From NCBI GenBank assembly GCA_938014855.1, contig CALLQM010000401.1, positions 1-7,689 of the forward strand: a stretch of 7,689 nucleotides of DNA, written 5' to 3'. The position numbers and the translations under genes are program-made. Below, piece after piece: positions 1 to 5,682 of the stretch; position 1 is the stretch's first letter, and each line of letters starts with the position of its first letter. The notes under the pieces are model-generated. The model was not told the DNA's origin and made no database searches. It saw nothing but the letters and a program-made list of their open reading frames with translations. The DNA is from an uncultured Clostridia bacterium. Lineage in GTDB: Bacteria > Bacillota > Clostridia > Oscillospirales > Ruminococcaceae.

Positions 1-840
1 ATTCTTGTATCCGCTCTGCGTACAGGCGCAAACGATCAAAGCTGGGTAGACACGGGATTTCAAAATTTGGAGCAGACAATGACCGGTTATCCCACGCTCA
101 TCTATGATGGTCCGTTCTCTGACCATCTGCTGACAAGAAAACCGCGTCTCACCCGCGGACTGCCCACCGTTACCCCGGAAGATGCAAAGGCGGCCGCCGC
201 AAAAGCCGCCAGCGTTTTGGTCGGCGATCTCACTCGAGCAGATGACGAAAACTCCAACATGCCGTCCTATACGTTTAACGGCAAAAACATTGCCGCCGGC
301 GTTACAAAATCAGGCGGTCTGATCACGTATATGATCAATTCAAGGGAAATCGGCGAACAGCGCATCAGCCGAGATTCCATGTTTACCTTTGGCAACCGCT
401 ATCTTGAAAATCTTGGAATCTACAACATGCGTGTCACGTATTATGAAATTGCAGACGGTATCTGCACCATCAACTATGCGGCTATGAAAGACGATATTAC
501 CCTTTATACCGATCTGATTAAAGTCGGCGTAGCGCTAGATGATGGCGGCGTTGTATTCTTTGATGCACGTGGCTATATCAGCAACCATCGGGAACGTTCG
601 ATTGAGCCGCCAACGCTTTCTATTGATGAAGCCGCAAGATCCGTCAATCCAAATCTAGTAATCCAGTCTCAGCGGACCGCGCTGATTCCGACCAGCGGGA
701 AAAATGAAGTCCTCACCTATGAATTTTTGACCGAATCAGACAAAGGTCAGCAGATTCTGGTCTATGTCAATGCATATACCGGTGCGGAAGAAGAAATTCT
801 CCTGCTTGTGAAAACACCAAGCGGAATTTTAACCAAATAA
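1..840 (+). CDS. ypeB: Germination protein YpeB, C-terminal part (5' end outside window)
   Basis: The reading frame is open from base 1 to the TAA at 838-840, giving the last 279 residues of a protein that starts before the window; the TTG at 67 is internal, not a start. YpeB family proteins are about 450 residues, so roughly the C-terminal 60% is here. The stretch YPTLIYDGPFSDH (about residues 30-42 of the fragment) is a hallmark of YpeB. The rest looks like consecutive PepSY-type repeats, the last starting near LSIDEAARSVNP and ending with the typical VNAYTGAEEEIL turn-strand. In Bacillus, YpeB sits in the inner spore membrane and is needed for the cortex-lytic enzyme SleB to be present and active in spores; sleB usually lies directly upstream, which here would be outside the window. 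It converges with ppiB and shares a terminator with it. Family assignment is firm; the SleB partnership is inferred. Confidence 0.93.
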   Translation: MLVSALRTGANDQSWVDTGFQNLEQTMTGYPTLIYDGPFSDHLLTRKPRLTRGLPTVTPEDAKAAAAKAASVLVGDLTRADDENSNMPSYTFNGKNIAAGVTKSGGLITYMINSREIGEQRISRDSMFTFGNRYLENLGIYNMRVTYYEIADGICTINYAAMKDDITLYTDLIKVGVALDDGGVVFFDARGYISNHRERSIEPPTLSIDEAARSVNPNLVIQSQRTALIPTSGKNEVLTYEFLTESDKGQQILVYVNAYTGAEEEILLLVKTPSGILTK

Positions 841-853
841 CCTCTTTCTAAAG

Positions 854-881
854 AAAATGCCGGCCATTTGGCCGGCATTTT
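854..881. terminator. Bidirectional intrinsic terminator between ypeB and ppiB
   Basis: A perfect 12-bp GC-rich stem (854-865 with 870-881) closes a 4-nt loop. It ends in T residues on the + strand and, because of the A-rich flank at 848-857, also in U residues on the - strand. It lies 14 nt after the ypeB stop and 3 nt after the ppiB stop (minus sense), so it can serve both convergent genes. Confidence 0.93.
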
Positions 882-884
882 TCG

Positions 885-1361
885 TTATTCCTCGGTGTAA
901 GTGACTTTCACCATTTTTTGATCTGCACGCGGGCGGTCGCTGTAATCGGTGGGAATAGAGGCGATTTCATCGACCACATCCATACCTTCTACCACTTTGC
1001 CGAATGCCGCATACTGTCCGTCAAGATGCGGTGCATCCGCATGCATGATGAAAAACTGCGAACCGGCAGAGTTCGGGTCCATTGCGCGCGCCATAGAAAT
1101 CACGCCGCGGGTGTGCTGAAGATTGTTTTCCACACCGTTTGCGGAAAATTCGCCTTTGATTGTATAGCCGGGGCCGCCCATTCCGGTTCCGTCCGGACAT
1201 CCGCCCTGCACCATAAATCCAGGGATGACGCGGTGAAAGATCAGGCCGTCATAAAACCCTTCTTTCACCAATTTGATAAAGTTTTCGGTTGTAATCGGAG
1301 CAGCATCGGGATAAAGCTCCAATTTGATTTCCTTGCCATTTTCCATTTGGATGGTAACCAT
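885..1361 (-). CDS. ppiB: Cyclophilin-type peptidyl-prolyl cis-trans isomerase
   Basis: A 158-residue single-domain cyclophilin that catalyses cis-trans isomerisation of X-Pro bonds during protein folding. There is no signal peptide, so it should be cytoplasmic. Visible family motifs are FHRVIPGFMVQGG (residues 42-54, with the catalytic Arg at R44 and the substrate-contact Gln at Q52), GVISMARAMDPNSAGSQFFI (86-105) and LDGQYAAFGKVVEGMDVV (113-130). The position matching Trp121 of human cyclophilin A is H112 and that matching His126 is Y117. Such changes are common in bacterial cyclophilins and are known to lower cyclosporin A binding. The ATG at 1361 has a GGAGG (1369-1373) 7 nt upstream that directly abuts the pyrI stop codon, so it is the third gene of the pyrB-pyrI-ppiB unit. 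Length and motifs are complete. Confidence 0.96.
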   Translation of the reverse strand: MVTIQMENGKEIKLELYPDAAPITTENFIKLVKEGFYDGLIFHRVIPGFMVQGGCPDGTGMGGPGYTIKGEFSANGVENNLQHTRGVISMARAMDPNSAGSQFFIMHADAPHLDGQYAAFGKVVEGMDVVDEIASIPTDYSDRPRADQKMVKVTYTEE

Positions 1362-1373
1362 AGCAATTCCTCC

Positions 1374-1802
1374 TTATTTATTTGCGTCGTATTCCTGCTC
1401 ACAATATATGCAGCGGTAGAGCGCTTTCGAACGGTCTACCAATTTAAAGACATGCGGAAGCTCCTGTTCCACAGATGTGATACAGCGGGGATTTTTACAT
1501 TTTGCGACGTTTGTTACGGTATCGGGGAGAGACAGTTTCTTCTTTTCAATAATGGTTCCGTGATTGATGATATTTACGGTAATGTTGGGATCGATAAAAC
1601 CGAGCACATCCAAATCGATGTCGATTTCATTTTCAATCTTAATGATATCTTTCTTTCCGCTTATCTTACTGCGGGCATTTTGAATAATTGCAACACTGCA
1701 ATCCAGCTTATCCAATTCCAAAAACTTGTAGATATCCATGCTTTTTCCCGCTTGGATATGATCGATTACGACTCCTCGGTCCAAACTGTCAATATTCAAC
1801 AT
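1374..1802 (-). CDS. pyrI: Aspartate carbamoyltransferase regulatory chain
   Basis: A 142-residue PyrI, slightly shorter than the 153-residue E. coli chain. The N-terminal allosteric domain carries the nucleotide-binding sort of sequence (VVIDHIQAGKSMDIYKFL, residues 11-28). The C-terminal zinc domain has the four expected cysteines as Cx4C (C102, C107) and CxxC (C131, C134). In the known enzyme, PyrI dimers tie PyrB trimers into a dodecamer and bind CTP, UTP and ATP to tune activity. The ATG overlaps the pyrB stop by one base (TAATG at 1800-1804), and GGGG lies 7 nt upstream at 1810-1813 inside the end of pyrB, which points to coupled translation and matched subunit amounts. PyrI is less common in Bacillota than PyrB but is known in Clostridia. 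Identification is secure; the effector response is inferred from the family. Confidence 0.96.
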   Translation of the reverse strand: MLNIDSLDRGVVIDHIQAGKSMDIYKFLELDKLDCSVAIIQNARSKISGKKDIIKIENEIDIDLDVLGFIDPNITVNIINHGTIIEKKKLSLPDTVTNVAKCKNPRCITSVEQELPHVFKLVDRSKALYRCIYCEQEYDANK

Positions 1803-2713
1803 TATTCCACCCCTAACAATTTTAAAATAAGCGCCTCACGTACAAATTTTCCATAACGTACCTGCTTAAAATAACTTGCACGCGGATCATCGTCTACTTC
1901 CACCGCAATTTCATTTACACGCGGCAGGGGATGCATCACGATCATATCCGGTTTCGCCAGTTCCATTTTTTCCTTGTTGAGGATGTAGCTGTCACGCAGA
2001 CGGATATAATCTTCTTCGTTGAAAAAGCGTTCTCTCTGTACACGGGTCATATACAGGATGTCCAGTTGGTCGATCACCTGCTCCAGCCGCTCAGCCTCCA
2101 CATATTCAAAATTGTGGGCTTTCATCTCATCAATGATATAATCGGGCACGCGTAGTTCATTGGGGGAAATGAGCACAAATTTAATATTCGTGCGGCGCAG
2201 CATCGCCCGAATCAGTGAATGCACCGTCCGTCCAAACATCAGGTCTCCGCAAAGACCAATCGTAAGGTTGTCCAATGTTCCTTTGAGCGAACGGATGGTC
2301 AGCAGGTCGGTCAGCGTCTGCGTCGGATGCTGATGGCCTCCGTCACCCGCATTGATTATCGGAACCCCCGATTTTAAAGACGCAACTTTTGCCGAGCCTT
2401 CTTTCGGGTGCCGCATCGCAATGATGTCCGCGTAGCAGGAAACGGTTCGCACAGTATCGGACACACTTTCGCCCTTCGCCGCCGAGGATGCATTTGCGGA
2501 CGAAAATCCAATCACACTTCCGCCAAGTTCCAGCATTGCCGCTTCGAAACTCAGGCGTGTACGGGTACTGGGTTCAAAAAATAAAGTTGCCAGCTTTTTC
2601 CCGTCACATTTATGTGCGTATTCTTGGGGGTTCTCTATTATCTCTCCCGCAAGATCCAATATGTCGTCTACTTCCTGTGTCGATAGGTCCATCGGTTCAA
2701 TCAGATGTCTCAA
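1802..2713 (-). CDS. pyrB: Aspartate carbamoyltransferase catalytic chain
   Basis: A 303-residue PyrB, the committed step of pyrimidine synthesis: carbamoyl phosphate plus L-aspartate to N-carbamoyl-aspartate. Key elements are present: STRT (49-52) for carbamoyl phosphate, the 80s loop lysine K80 in SSAAKGES, R101-H102-P103, H128 in [10 protein letters not shown]162 in GRTVHS, R224 in MTRVQRERF and the HPLPR loop (261-265). The start is a TTG at 2711-2713. An in-frame TGA lies immediately before it, and GGGGGG (2721-2726) sits 7 nt upstream. The resulting N-terminus [10 protein letters not shown] fits the family better than starting at the internal Met8. It is the first gene of pyrB-pyrI-ppiB; no other pyrimidine gene is in the window. 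The non-coding region upstream contains several dyads that may regulate it. Confidence 0.97.
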   Translation of the reverse strand: MRHLIEPMDLSTQEVDDILDLAGEIIENPQEYAHKCDGKKLATLFFEPSTRTRLSFEAAMLELGGSVIGFSSANASSAAKGESVSDTVRTVSCYADIIAMRHPKEGSAKVASLKSGVPIINAGDGGHQHPTQTLTDLLTIRSLKGTLDNLTIGLCGDLMFGRTVHSLIRAMLRRTNIKFVLISPNELRVPDYIIDEMKAHNFEYVEAERLEQVIDQLDILYMTRVQRERFFNEEDYIRLRDSYILNKEKMELAKPDMIVMHPLPRVNEIAVEVDDDPRASYFKQVRYGKFVREALILKLLGVE

Positions 2714-2747
2714 TCAAAATCCCCCCATACCAAATTTATTCTAAGAT

Positions 2748-2776
2748 AGTTTACTACAACCTCTTGCTCGGTGCAA
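2748..2776 (-). promoter_or_regulatory. Weak candidate promoter for pyrB
   Basis: On the minus strand TTGCAC (2776-2771) and TAAACT (2753-2748) are 17 nt apart, about 35 nt before the TTG start. Only 3 of 6 and 4 of 6 bases fit the sigma-A consensus. A competing candidate is TTGTAA (2826-2821) with TAAAAT (2805-2800) at a short 15-nt spacing, in which case the -35 lies inside the right arm of the 12-bp dyad. I cannot choose between them. Confidence 0.3.
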
Positions 2777-2810
2777 GCAGAAATTGACCGCACTCTGCTA
2801 TTTTATGCGG
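2763..2810 (-). repeat. Two small inverted repeats in the pyrB upstream region
   Basis: CTTGC and GCAAG (2763-2767 with 2773-2777) flank a 5-nt centre. CCGCA and TGCGG (2788-2792 with 2806-2810) flank 13 nt. Both are perfect but short, so chance is possible. They are listed because they form part of a chain of four dyads between the tRNA terminator and pyrB. Confidence 0.35.
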
Positions 2811-2820
2811 TTTTCATAAA

Positions 2821-2852
2821 TTTACAACAGAAAATTACCATTCTGCTGTAAA
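2821..2852 (-). promoter_or_regulatory. 12-bp dyad upstream of pyrB (operator or leader hairpin)
   Basis: TTTACAACAGAA (2821-2832) and TTCTGCTGTAAA (2841-2852) are inverted copies with one mismatch around an 8-nt centre. In RNA transcribed toward pyrB the mismatch becomes a G-U pair, so the stem is a full 12 bp; in the opposite sense it is an A-C mismatch. It could be a repressor operator or a hairpin in a pyrB leader. No U-tract follows, so it is not a standard terminator. Confidence 0.45.
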
Positions 2853-2873
2853 CACAGGAACGCAAACCGCAAA

Positions 2874-2909
2874 GAAAGGACCGCTCCTTGTAAACAGTGC
2901 GATCCTTTC
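2874..2909 (-). promoter_or_regulatory. 11-bp hairpin, possible attenuator-like element upstream of pyrB
   Basis: In the pyrB sense, bases 2909-2899 (GAAAGGATCGC) pair with 2884-2874 (GCGGTCCTTTC) over 11 bp, including one U-G pair, around a 14-nt loop. Only three U residues follow the stem, so it is a poor terminator on its own. It lies between the tRNA terminator and the 12-bp dyad. I did not find the conserved PyrR-binding loop known from Bacillus pyr leaders, so the function is open. Confidence 0.4.
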
Positions 2910-2924
2910 AAAATTTTAGGCATG

Positions 2925-2964
2925 AAAAAACCATGTACAAGCAAAAAGCTTACACATGGTTTTT
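2925..2964 (-). terminator. Intrinsic terminator of the tRNA-Arg transcript
   Basis: Just after the encoded CCA, 2961-2948 pairs with 2942-2929 in a 14-bp stem (two G-U pairs in the tRNA sense) with a 5-nt loop, followed by six U residues (2930-2925). T residues at 2960-2964 give some ability to stop transcription from the other side too. Confidence 0.88.
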
Positions 2965-2967
2965 CTT

Positions 2968-3044
2968 TGGTGCGCCAGAAGGGACTCGAACCCCTGACCT
3001 ACTGGTTCGTAGCCAGTCACTCTATCCAGCTGAGCTACTGGCGC
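2968..3044 (-). tRNA. tRNA-Arg, anticodon ACG
   Basis: The minus strand folds as a full cloverleaf. The acceptor is GCGCCAG (3044-3038) pairing with CTGGCGC, discriminator A, and an encoded CCA at 2970-2968. The D arm is GCTC/GAGT; the anticodon arm is ACTGG-CTACGAA-CCAGT; the T arm is AGGGG-TTCGAGT-CCCTT. The 7-nt loop CTACGAA places ACG at positions 34-36. In bacteria A34 of this tRNA is normally deaminated to inosine by TadA, so it reads CGU, CGC and CGA. It is transcribed alone, with a promoter at 3098-3126 and a terminator at 2925-2964. Confidence 0.97.
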
Positions 3045-3065
3045 ACACAATAGGGATTCCAACAA

Positions 3066-3090
3066 GTGGACATCCACTGATTTGAATCAG
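3066..3090 (-). repeat. Two abutting dyads in the pre-tRNA leader
   Basis: GTGGA-CA-TCCAC (3066-3077) and CTGATT-TG-AATCAG (3077-3090) are perfect palindromic repeats that share base 3077. Both lie in the roughly 45-nt 5' leader between the tRNA promoter and the mature 5' end. Central gaps of 2 nt are too tight for RNA loops unless the inner pair opens. Function is unknown; they could be protein-binding sites or chance. Confidence 0.35.
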
Positions 3091-3097
3091 CCTAACT

Positions 3098-3126
3098 ATA
3101 ATACTATATTTTACTGAATTCGTCAA
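3098..3126 (-). promoter_or_regulatory. Sigma-A type promoter of tRNA-Arg
   Basis: TTGACG (3126-3121) and TATTAT (3103-3098) on the minus strand are 17 nt apart, each 5 of 6 to consensus. The predicted start near base 3091 gives a 5' leader of about 45 nt before the tRNA at 3044. Confidence 0.8.
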
Positions 3127-3144
3127 GAGGTTTTCTAAAATTAT

Positions 3145-3182
3145 TTTAAAAAAGAAACGACCGATTTTTCGGCCGTTTCTTT
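3145..3182 (-). terminator. Intrinsic terminator of the G5/3D gene
   Basis: Bases 3182-3169 pair with 3164-3151 in a 14-bp stem with a 4-nt loop; one pair is G-U in the minus-strand RNA. Six U residues follow (3153-3148), then an AU-rich tail. It starts 3 nt after the stop of the gene ending at 3186. Confidence 0.92.
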
Positions 3183-3185
3183 TCC

Positions 3186-4232
3186 CTATTCTAAAACATA
3201 GATATCAACAATTCTGCGTCCGTTGAGTACGCTTTCTTGATAAGTGTCATAAAACAAATCAACATCCACAACGTCTGCCAGCAGACCCGTTCCGGTATCC
3301 GCCGCAACCGCACATCCATACACAAACTTATTATCGGTCGATACGATATAAAGTTTGGATCCATACGGAATCTCACGCGGGTCGACCGCCACATGTCCGG
3401 TCATTGCATAACGACCGCTGGCAGTTTTTGCACCTGTGCGTGCACTGTATCCGGTGGCTACCTGCTGAGAATATACCTGCTTATAATGCAGAGGTCTACC
3501 GTTTTCATCCAACTCAAGATCAAAATCCATCTCTGAGACAGGCGTTACCGCGCCCACAAGAATGGTTTGCTTGACCGGATGGCGAACGACTTGTTCGCCC
3601 AAAAGCTGTTCTTCTTCCGCTTCGCCGTCAACGGTACGGCGCATGAATGTTTTTTGCAGCAGACCGTCTTCTCCGGTCTGAATGCATTTGCTGCGTCCGA
3701 TTTTGAGAAGAGACGTGTTTTTATACACGGTTTCGAAGGGTATAACCTCTTCCACGGTGTGCTCCTCATATTCTACCCGCTGCAAAACAATTTCGTCGCC
3801 GCCCTCCAGCGGTTTTTCGGCGGAAGGTTTGAGCAGATCATTTCCATCAAACTCGATCCCCTCCTGATAGAGCAGATCTCCGACCGTCATTCCATTTTCT
3901 ACTTGATATGAACTTGTTGTACCATCGGCTGTGACCGTAACTTGTTTGGCTTCGGTAATTTCCATTTCAATAAATTTGCTGGACGCTCCGTCCACCGTAA
4001 CCTCAGATGGGTTTACGGAACTGAGTCCGACCGAATCCATGATACGTTCCGGCTGACTGGACATGATAAAATCCAAAGTTCGGCCTTTGGGGGTTGTCAC
4101 ATAAACTGCATTGGTCATGGAAGTAATGCTTACTACCACAAACGCACATACGACCGACAGCAAGCTTACTGTAAAAGTCCGGGTATGCAAAAAAGTTGCA
4201 AGGTTCCGGATTCTTTTCCAAAACTGTGTCAT
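3186..4232 (-). CDS. Membrane-anchored DUF348-G5-3D cell-wall protein (YabE/Rpf-like)
   Basis: A 348-residue protein from the chosen start. A basic N-terminus (FWKRIRNLATFLHTRT) precedes a membrane segment at about 20-42 with no clear cleavage site, so it is probably anchored with the rest outside. Next come a degenerate and a better DUF348-like repeat (about 44-92 and 96-152; the second has VENGMTVGDLLYQEGIEF), a G5 domain (about 152-229, with the typical EEVIPFETVYK and HPVKQTILVG) and a C-terminal 3D domain (about 257-348). The three aspartates that name 3D are seen at D284 (DPREIPYGS), D312 (AADTG) and D323. Related proteins (B. subtilis YabE, actinobacterial Rpf-like proteins, MltA fold) act on peptidoglycan, probably as lytic transglycosylases, but activity here is inferred. 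The ATG at 4232 has AAAGGAG 7 nt upstream. An ATG at 4235 (4-nt spacing) and a TTG at 4265 without a good ribosome site are less likely starts. A perfect promoter and a terminator make it monocistronic. Confidence 0.9.
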   Translation of the reverse strand: MTQFWKRIRNLATFLHTRTFTVSLLSVVCAFVVVSITSMTNAVYVTTPKGRTLDFIMSSQPERIMDSVGLSSVNPSEVTVDGASSKFIEMEITEAKQVTVTADGTTSSYQVENGMTVGDLLYQEGIEFDGNDLLKPSAEKPLEGGDEIVLQRVEYEEHTVEEVIPFETVYKNTSLLKIGRSKCIQTGEDGLLQKTFMRRTVDGEAEEEQLLGEQVVRHPVKQTILVGAVTPVSEMDFDLELDENGRPLHYKQVYSQQVATGYSARTGAKTASGRYAMTGHVAVDPREIPYGSKLYIVSTDNKFVYGCAVAADTGTGLLADVVDVDLFYDTYQESVLNGRRIVDIYVLE

Positions 4233-4296
4233 CATGAAACTCCTTTGTTGTTTTTCGTCCGCCAATAGGCATATTGACGATTGACTTGAAAGCTTT

Positions 4297-4325
4297 CTTT
4301 GCCTGTATGGATTATTATGGCAAAG
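4297..4325 (-). repeat. Inverted repeat in the 5' leader of the G5/3D gene
   Basis: CTTTGCC (4297-4303) and GGCAAAG (4319-4325) can form a 7-bp stem with a 15-nt loop at the very start of the roughly 95-nt leader. The leader is too short for the c-di-AMP (ydaO) riboswitch often found before such wall genes. Function unknown. Confidence 0.4.
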
Positions 4326-4333
4326 TGATTGAC

Positions 4334-4362
4334 ATTATATTCAAACCAAATTTTTTTGTCAA
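4334..4362 (-). promoter_or_regulatory. Perfect consensus sigma-A promoter of the G5/3D gene
   Basis: On the minus strand TTGACA (4362-4357) and TATAAT (4339-4334) match the consensus at all 12 bases with a 17-nt spacer. The predicted start near 4327 gives a leader of about 95 nt to the ATG at 4232. The flank upstream is strongly AT-rich, which may act as an UP element. Confidence 0.92.
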
Positions 4363-4596
4363 GTTTGCAAAGTTTAAAAATTTAATGAATTTTCATATTT
4401 TGCTAACAAATTATGATTGTTTTCTTCAACATCAACCAAATTTTGTTCGGGTACCAACGGCAATTTCTGTCACAGTTTACAAATTTTTCACATCTATTTT
4501 TACTCGTTATTTTGTACATTAATTAAGTATTCTATACAACAATACTATCCAATAGTGCTAGTTTGTGGAAAAGACCAAATGAAATGTAAAACAAAT
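4363..4596. other. AT-rich intergenic gap without a gene
   Basis: This stretch lies between the -35 of the G5/3D promoter and the rpsI terminator. It is strongly AT-rich. Short open frames on the + strand have no convincing ribosome site or recognisable protein. A small palindrome, ACTAT-CCA-ATAGT, is at 4543-4555. I see no RNA gene and no second convincing promoter. Confidence 0.6.
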
Positions 4597-4634
4597 AAAA
4601 TACCCGACACTGCAAAAGCAGTGTCGGGTATTTT
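4597..4634 (-). terminator. Strong intrinsic terminator of the rplM-rpsI operon
   Basis: Bases 4597-4613 and 4618-4634 form a perfect 17-bp stem with an AAAA loop, ending in an A/T-rich arm that supplies the U-tract in the minus sense. It starts 21 nt after the rpsI stop. The symmetry would also allow it to work on the + strand. Confidence 0.94.
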
Positions 4635-4655
4635 GAAATAATTTGTATGCAAAAA

Positions 4656-5054
4656 TTATCTCTTTGAGAACTGAGGAGCGCGACGAGCTGCTTTGAGTCC
4701 GTATTTCTTACGCTCTTTCATACGTGGGTCACGGGTCAGGAAGCCGGCCTTTTTCAGGATCGGTCTCATTTCCTCGCCGTTTTGGAGCAGAGCGCGGGAA
4801 ATTCCGTGACGGATTGCACCGGCCTGTCCGGAAACGCCGCCGCCGGCAACTGTGCAGACAACGTCAAATTTACCAACGGTATCTGTCAGATTCAGGGGCT
4901 GACGAACGATCAGCTTCAAAGTTTCAAGACCGAAATAATCATCGATGTCACGGCCGTTAATGGTGATGGAGCCGGTTCCGGGATACAGTCTTACGCGGGA
5001 AACAGACTGTTTTCTTCTACCGGTGCCATAAAAATAAGGCTTAGATTCGTACAT
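4656..5054 (-). CDS. rpsI: 30S ribosomal protein S9 (uS9)
   Basis: A 132-residue S9, full length for bacteria. Seen are [20 protein letters not shown] (residues 7-26), the S9 signature [19 protein letters not shown] (71-89), the basic stretch [17 protein letters not shown] (109-125) and the invariant C-terminal SKR. In known ribosomes this tail reaches the P-site tRNA anticodon. The ATG at 5054 has an AGGGG 8 nt upstream. It follows rplM by 16 nt, the near-universal bacterial order, and is followed by a strong terminator. Confidence 0.98.
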   Translation of the reverse strand: MYESKPYFYGTGRRKQSVSRVRLYPGTGSITINGRDIDDYFGLETLKLIVRQPLNLTDTVGKFDVVCTVAGGGVSGQAGAIRHGISRALLQNGEEMRPILKKAGFLTRDPRMKERKKYGLKAARRAPQFSKR

Positions 5055-5070
5055 TTTTTATTCCCCTTCC

Positions 5071-5499
5071 TTACAGTGTCCATGCCTGCGGCTTTTGCGC
5101 GGCATGGTTGTGCTCTGCATCTCTAAAGACGCGGCATCTGGTGAGGGCGTTGCGGCCGATGGTGGTATCCGGAAGCATTCCCTTAACAGCAATCATCATT
5201 GCTTTTTCCGGATTTTCTTTCATCAGTCGGCTGTATTTGATTTCTTTGAGTCCGCCGACCCAACCGCTGTGATGGCGGTAAACTTTCTGATGCAATTTCT
5301 TACCGGTCAGAACTGCTTTGCCCGCATTGATGATGATTACGTAATCACCACAGTCAATGTTCGGTGTAAAAGTCGGTTTTGTTTTGCCGCGCAGAATTGC
5401 AGCAGCAAGAGCCGCGGTGCGTCCAAGCGGCTTCTGAGCAGCATCAAGAATATACCACTTACGGGTAATCTCGGATGCTTTCGGCATTGTAGTAGACAT
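5071..5499 (-). CDS. rplM: 50S ribosomal protein L13 (uL13)
   Basis: A 142-residue L13, the usual length, an early-assembly protein of the large subunit. Seen are ITRKWYILDAAQKPLGRTAA near the N-terminus, NIDCGDYVIIINAGK, the VYRHHSGWVGGLKE segment and the signature region around NPEKAMMIAVKGMLPDTTIGR. The ATG at 5499 has GGAGG with a 7-nt spacer. A longer frame reaching an ATG at 5520 would place the ribosome site inside the gene and adds residues not found in the family, so I reject it. It is the first gene of rplM-rpsI, driven by the perfect promoter at 5618-5646 with a leader of about 110 nt that can fold. Confidence 0.97.
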   Translation of the reverse strand: MSTTMPKASEITRKWYILDAAQKPLGRTAALAAAILRGKTKPTFTPNIDCGDYVIIINAGKAVLTGKKLHQKVYRHHSGWVGGLKEIKYSRLMKENPEKAMMIAVKGMLPDTTIGRNALTRCRVFRDAEHNHAAQKPQAWTL

Positions 5500-5556
5500 A
5501 CCTTTTCCTCCAAATTTCATTTCAGTATCGAACTTTTCGTAGACAACATTCTATCT

Positions 5557-5605
5557 GATAACGCACCTACAAATCCATTCCGTGCATTATCCTCGTATCT
5601 TACGA
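5557..5605 (-). promoter_or_regulatory. Structured 5' leader of rplM (possible L13-type autoregulatory leader)
   Basis: Two hairpins lie in the untranslated leader. TCGTA-AGA-TACGA (5605-5593) has 5 bp and a 3-nt loop. Then GATAATGCAC (5591-5582) pairs with GTGCGTTATC (5566-5557) over 10 bp, one pair being U-G, with a 15-nt loop. Ribosomal protein leaders for L13 are known in Bacillota and bind the product for feedback control. Matching this one to that family is inference; a covariance-model search would decide. Confidence 0.5.
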
Positions 5606-5617
5606 TTCAACTCTCTT

Positions 5618-5646
5618 ATTATACCGAGTAGTCCAAAGCCTGTCAA
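5618..5646 (-). promoter_or_regulatory. Perfect consensus sigma-A promoter of rplM-rpsI
   Basis: On the minus strand TTGACA (5646-5641) and TATAAT (5623-5618) match at all 12 positions with a 17-nt spacer. An A/T-rich stretch directly upstream (5647-5680) resembles an UP element. The predicted start is near 5611, about 110 nt before the rplM ATG. Confidence 0.94.
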
Positions 5647-5682
5647 CACTTTTTTCAAAATATTTTAATTTAGAAATTGCAT

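Noticed and set aside
918..1856. A 312-codon open frame on the + strand opposite ppiB and pyrI
   Set aside because: It is antisense to two clearly recognised genes, has no recognisable domain or ribosome site, and reads as Cys/His/Phe-rich shadow translation.
2711..2909. Bacillus-type PyrR attenuator or T-box leader before pyrB
   Set aside because: No PyrR-binding loop consensus, no T-box sequence and no hairpin with a proper U-tract was found near pyrB.
2822..2923. A 33-codon minus-strand frame (ATG at 2923) running through both long hairpins before pyrB, like a leader peptide
   Set aside because: The sequence before the ATG is the U-tract of the tRNA terminator with no Shine-Dalgarno site, and it has no run of regulatory codons. 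Conservation in relatives would be needed to revive it.
4274..4641. Short + strand frames in the AT-rich gap before the rpsI terminator
   Set aside because: They are Phe-rich products of A/T-rich DNA, lack ribosome sites, and one runs through the terminator hairpin.
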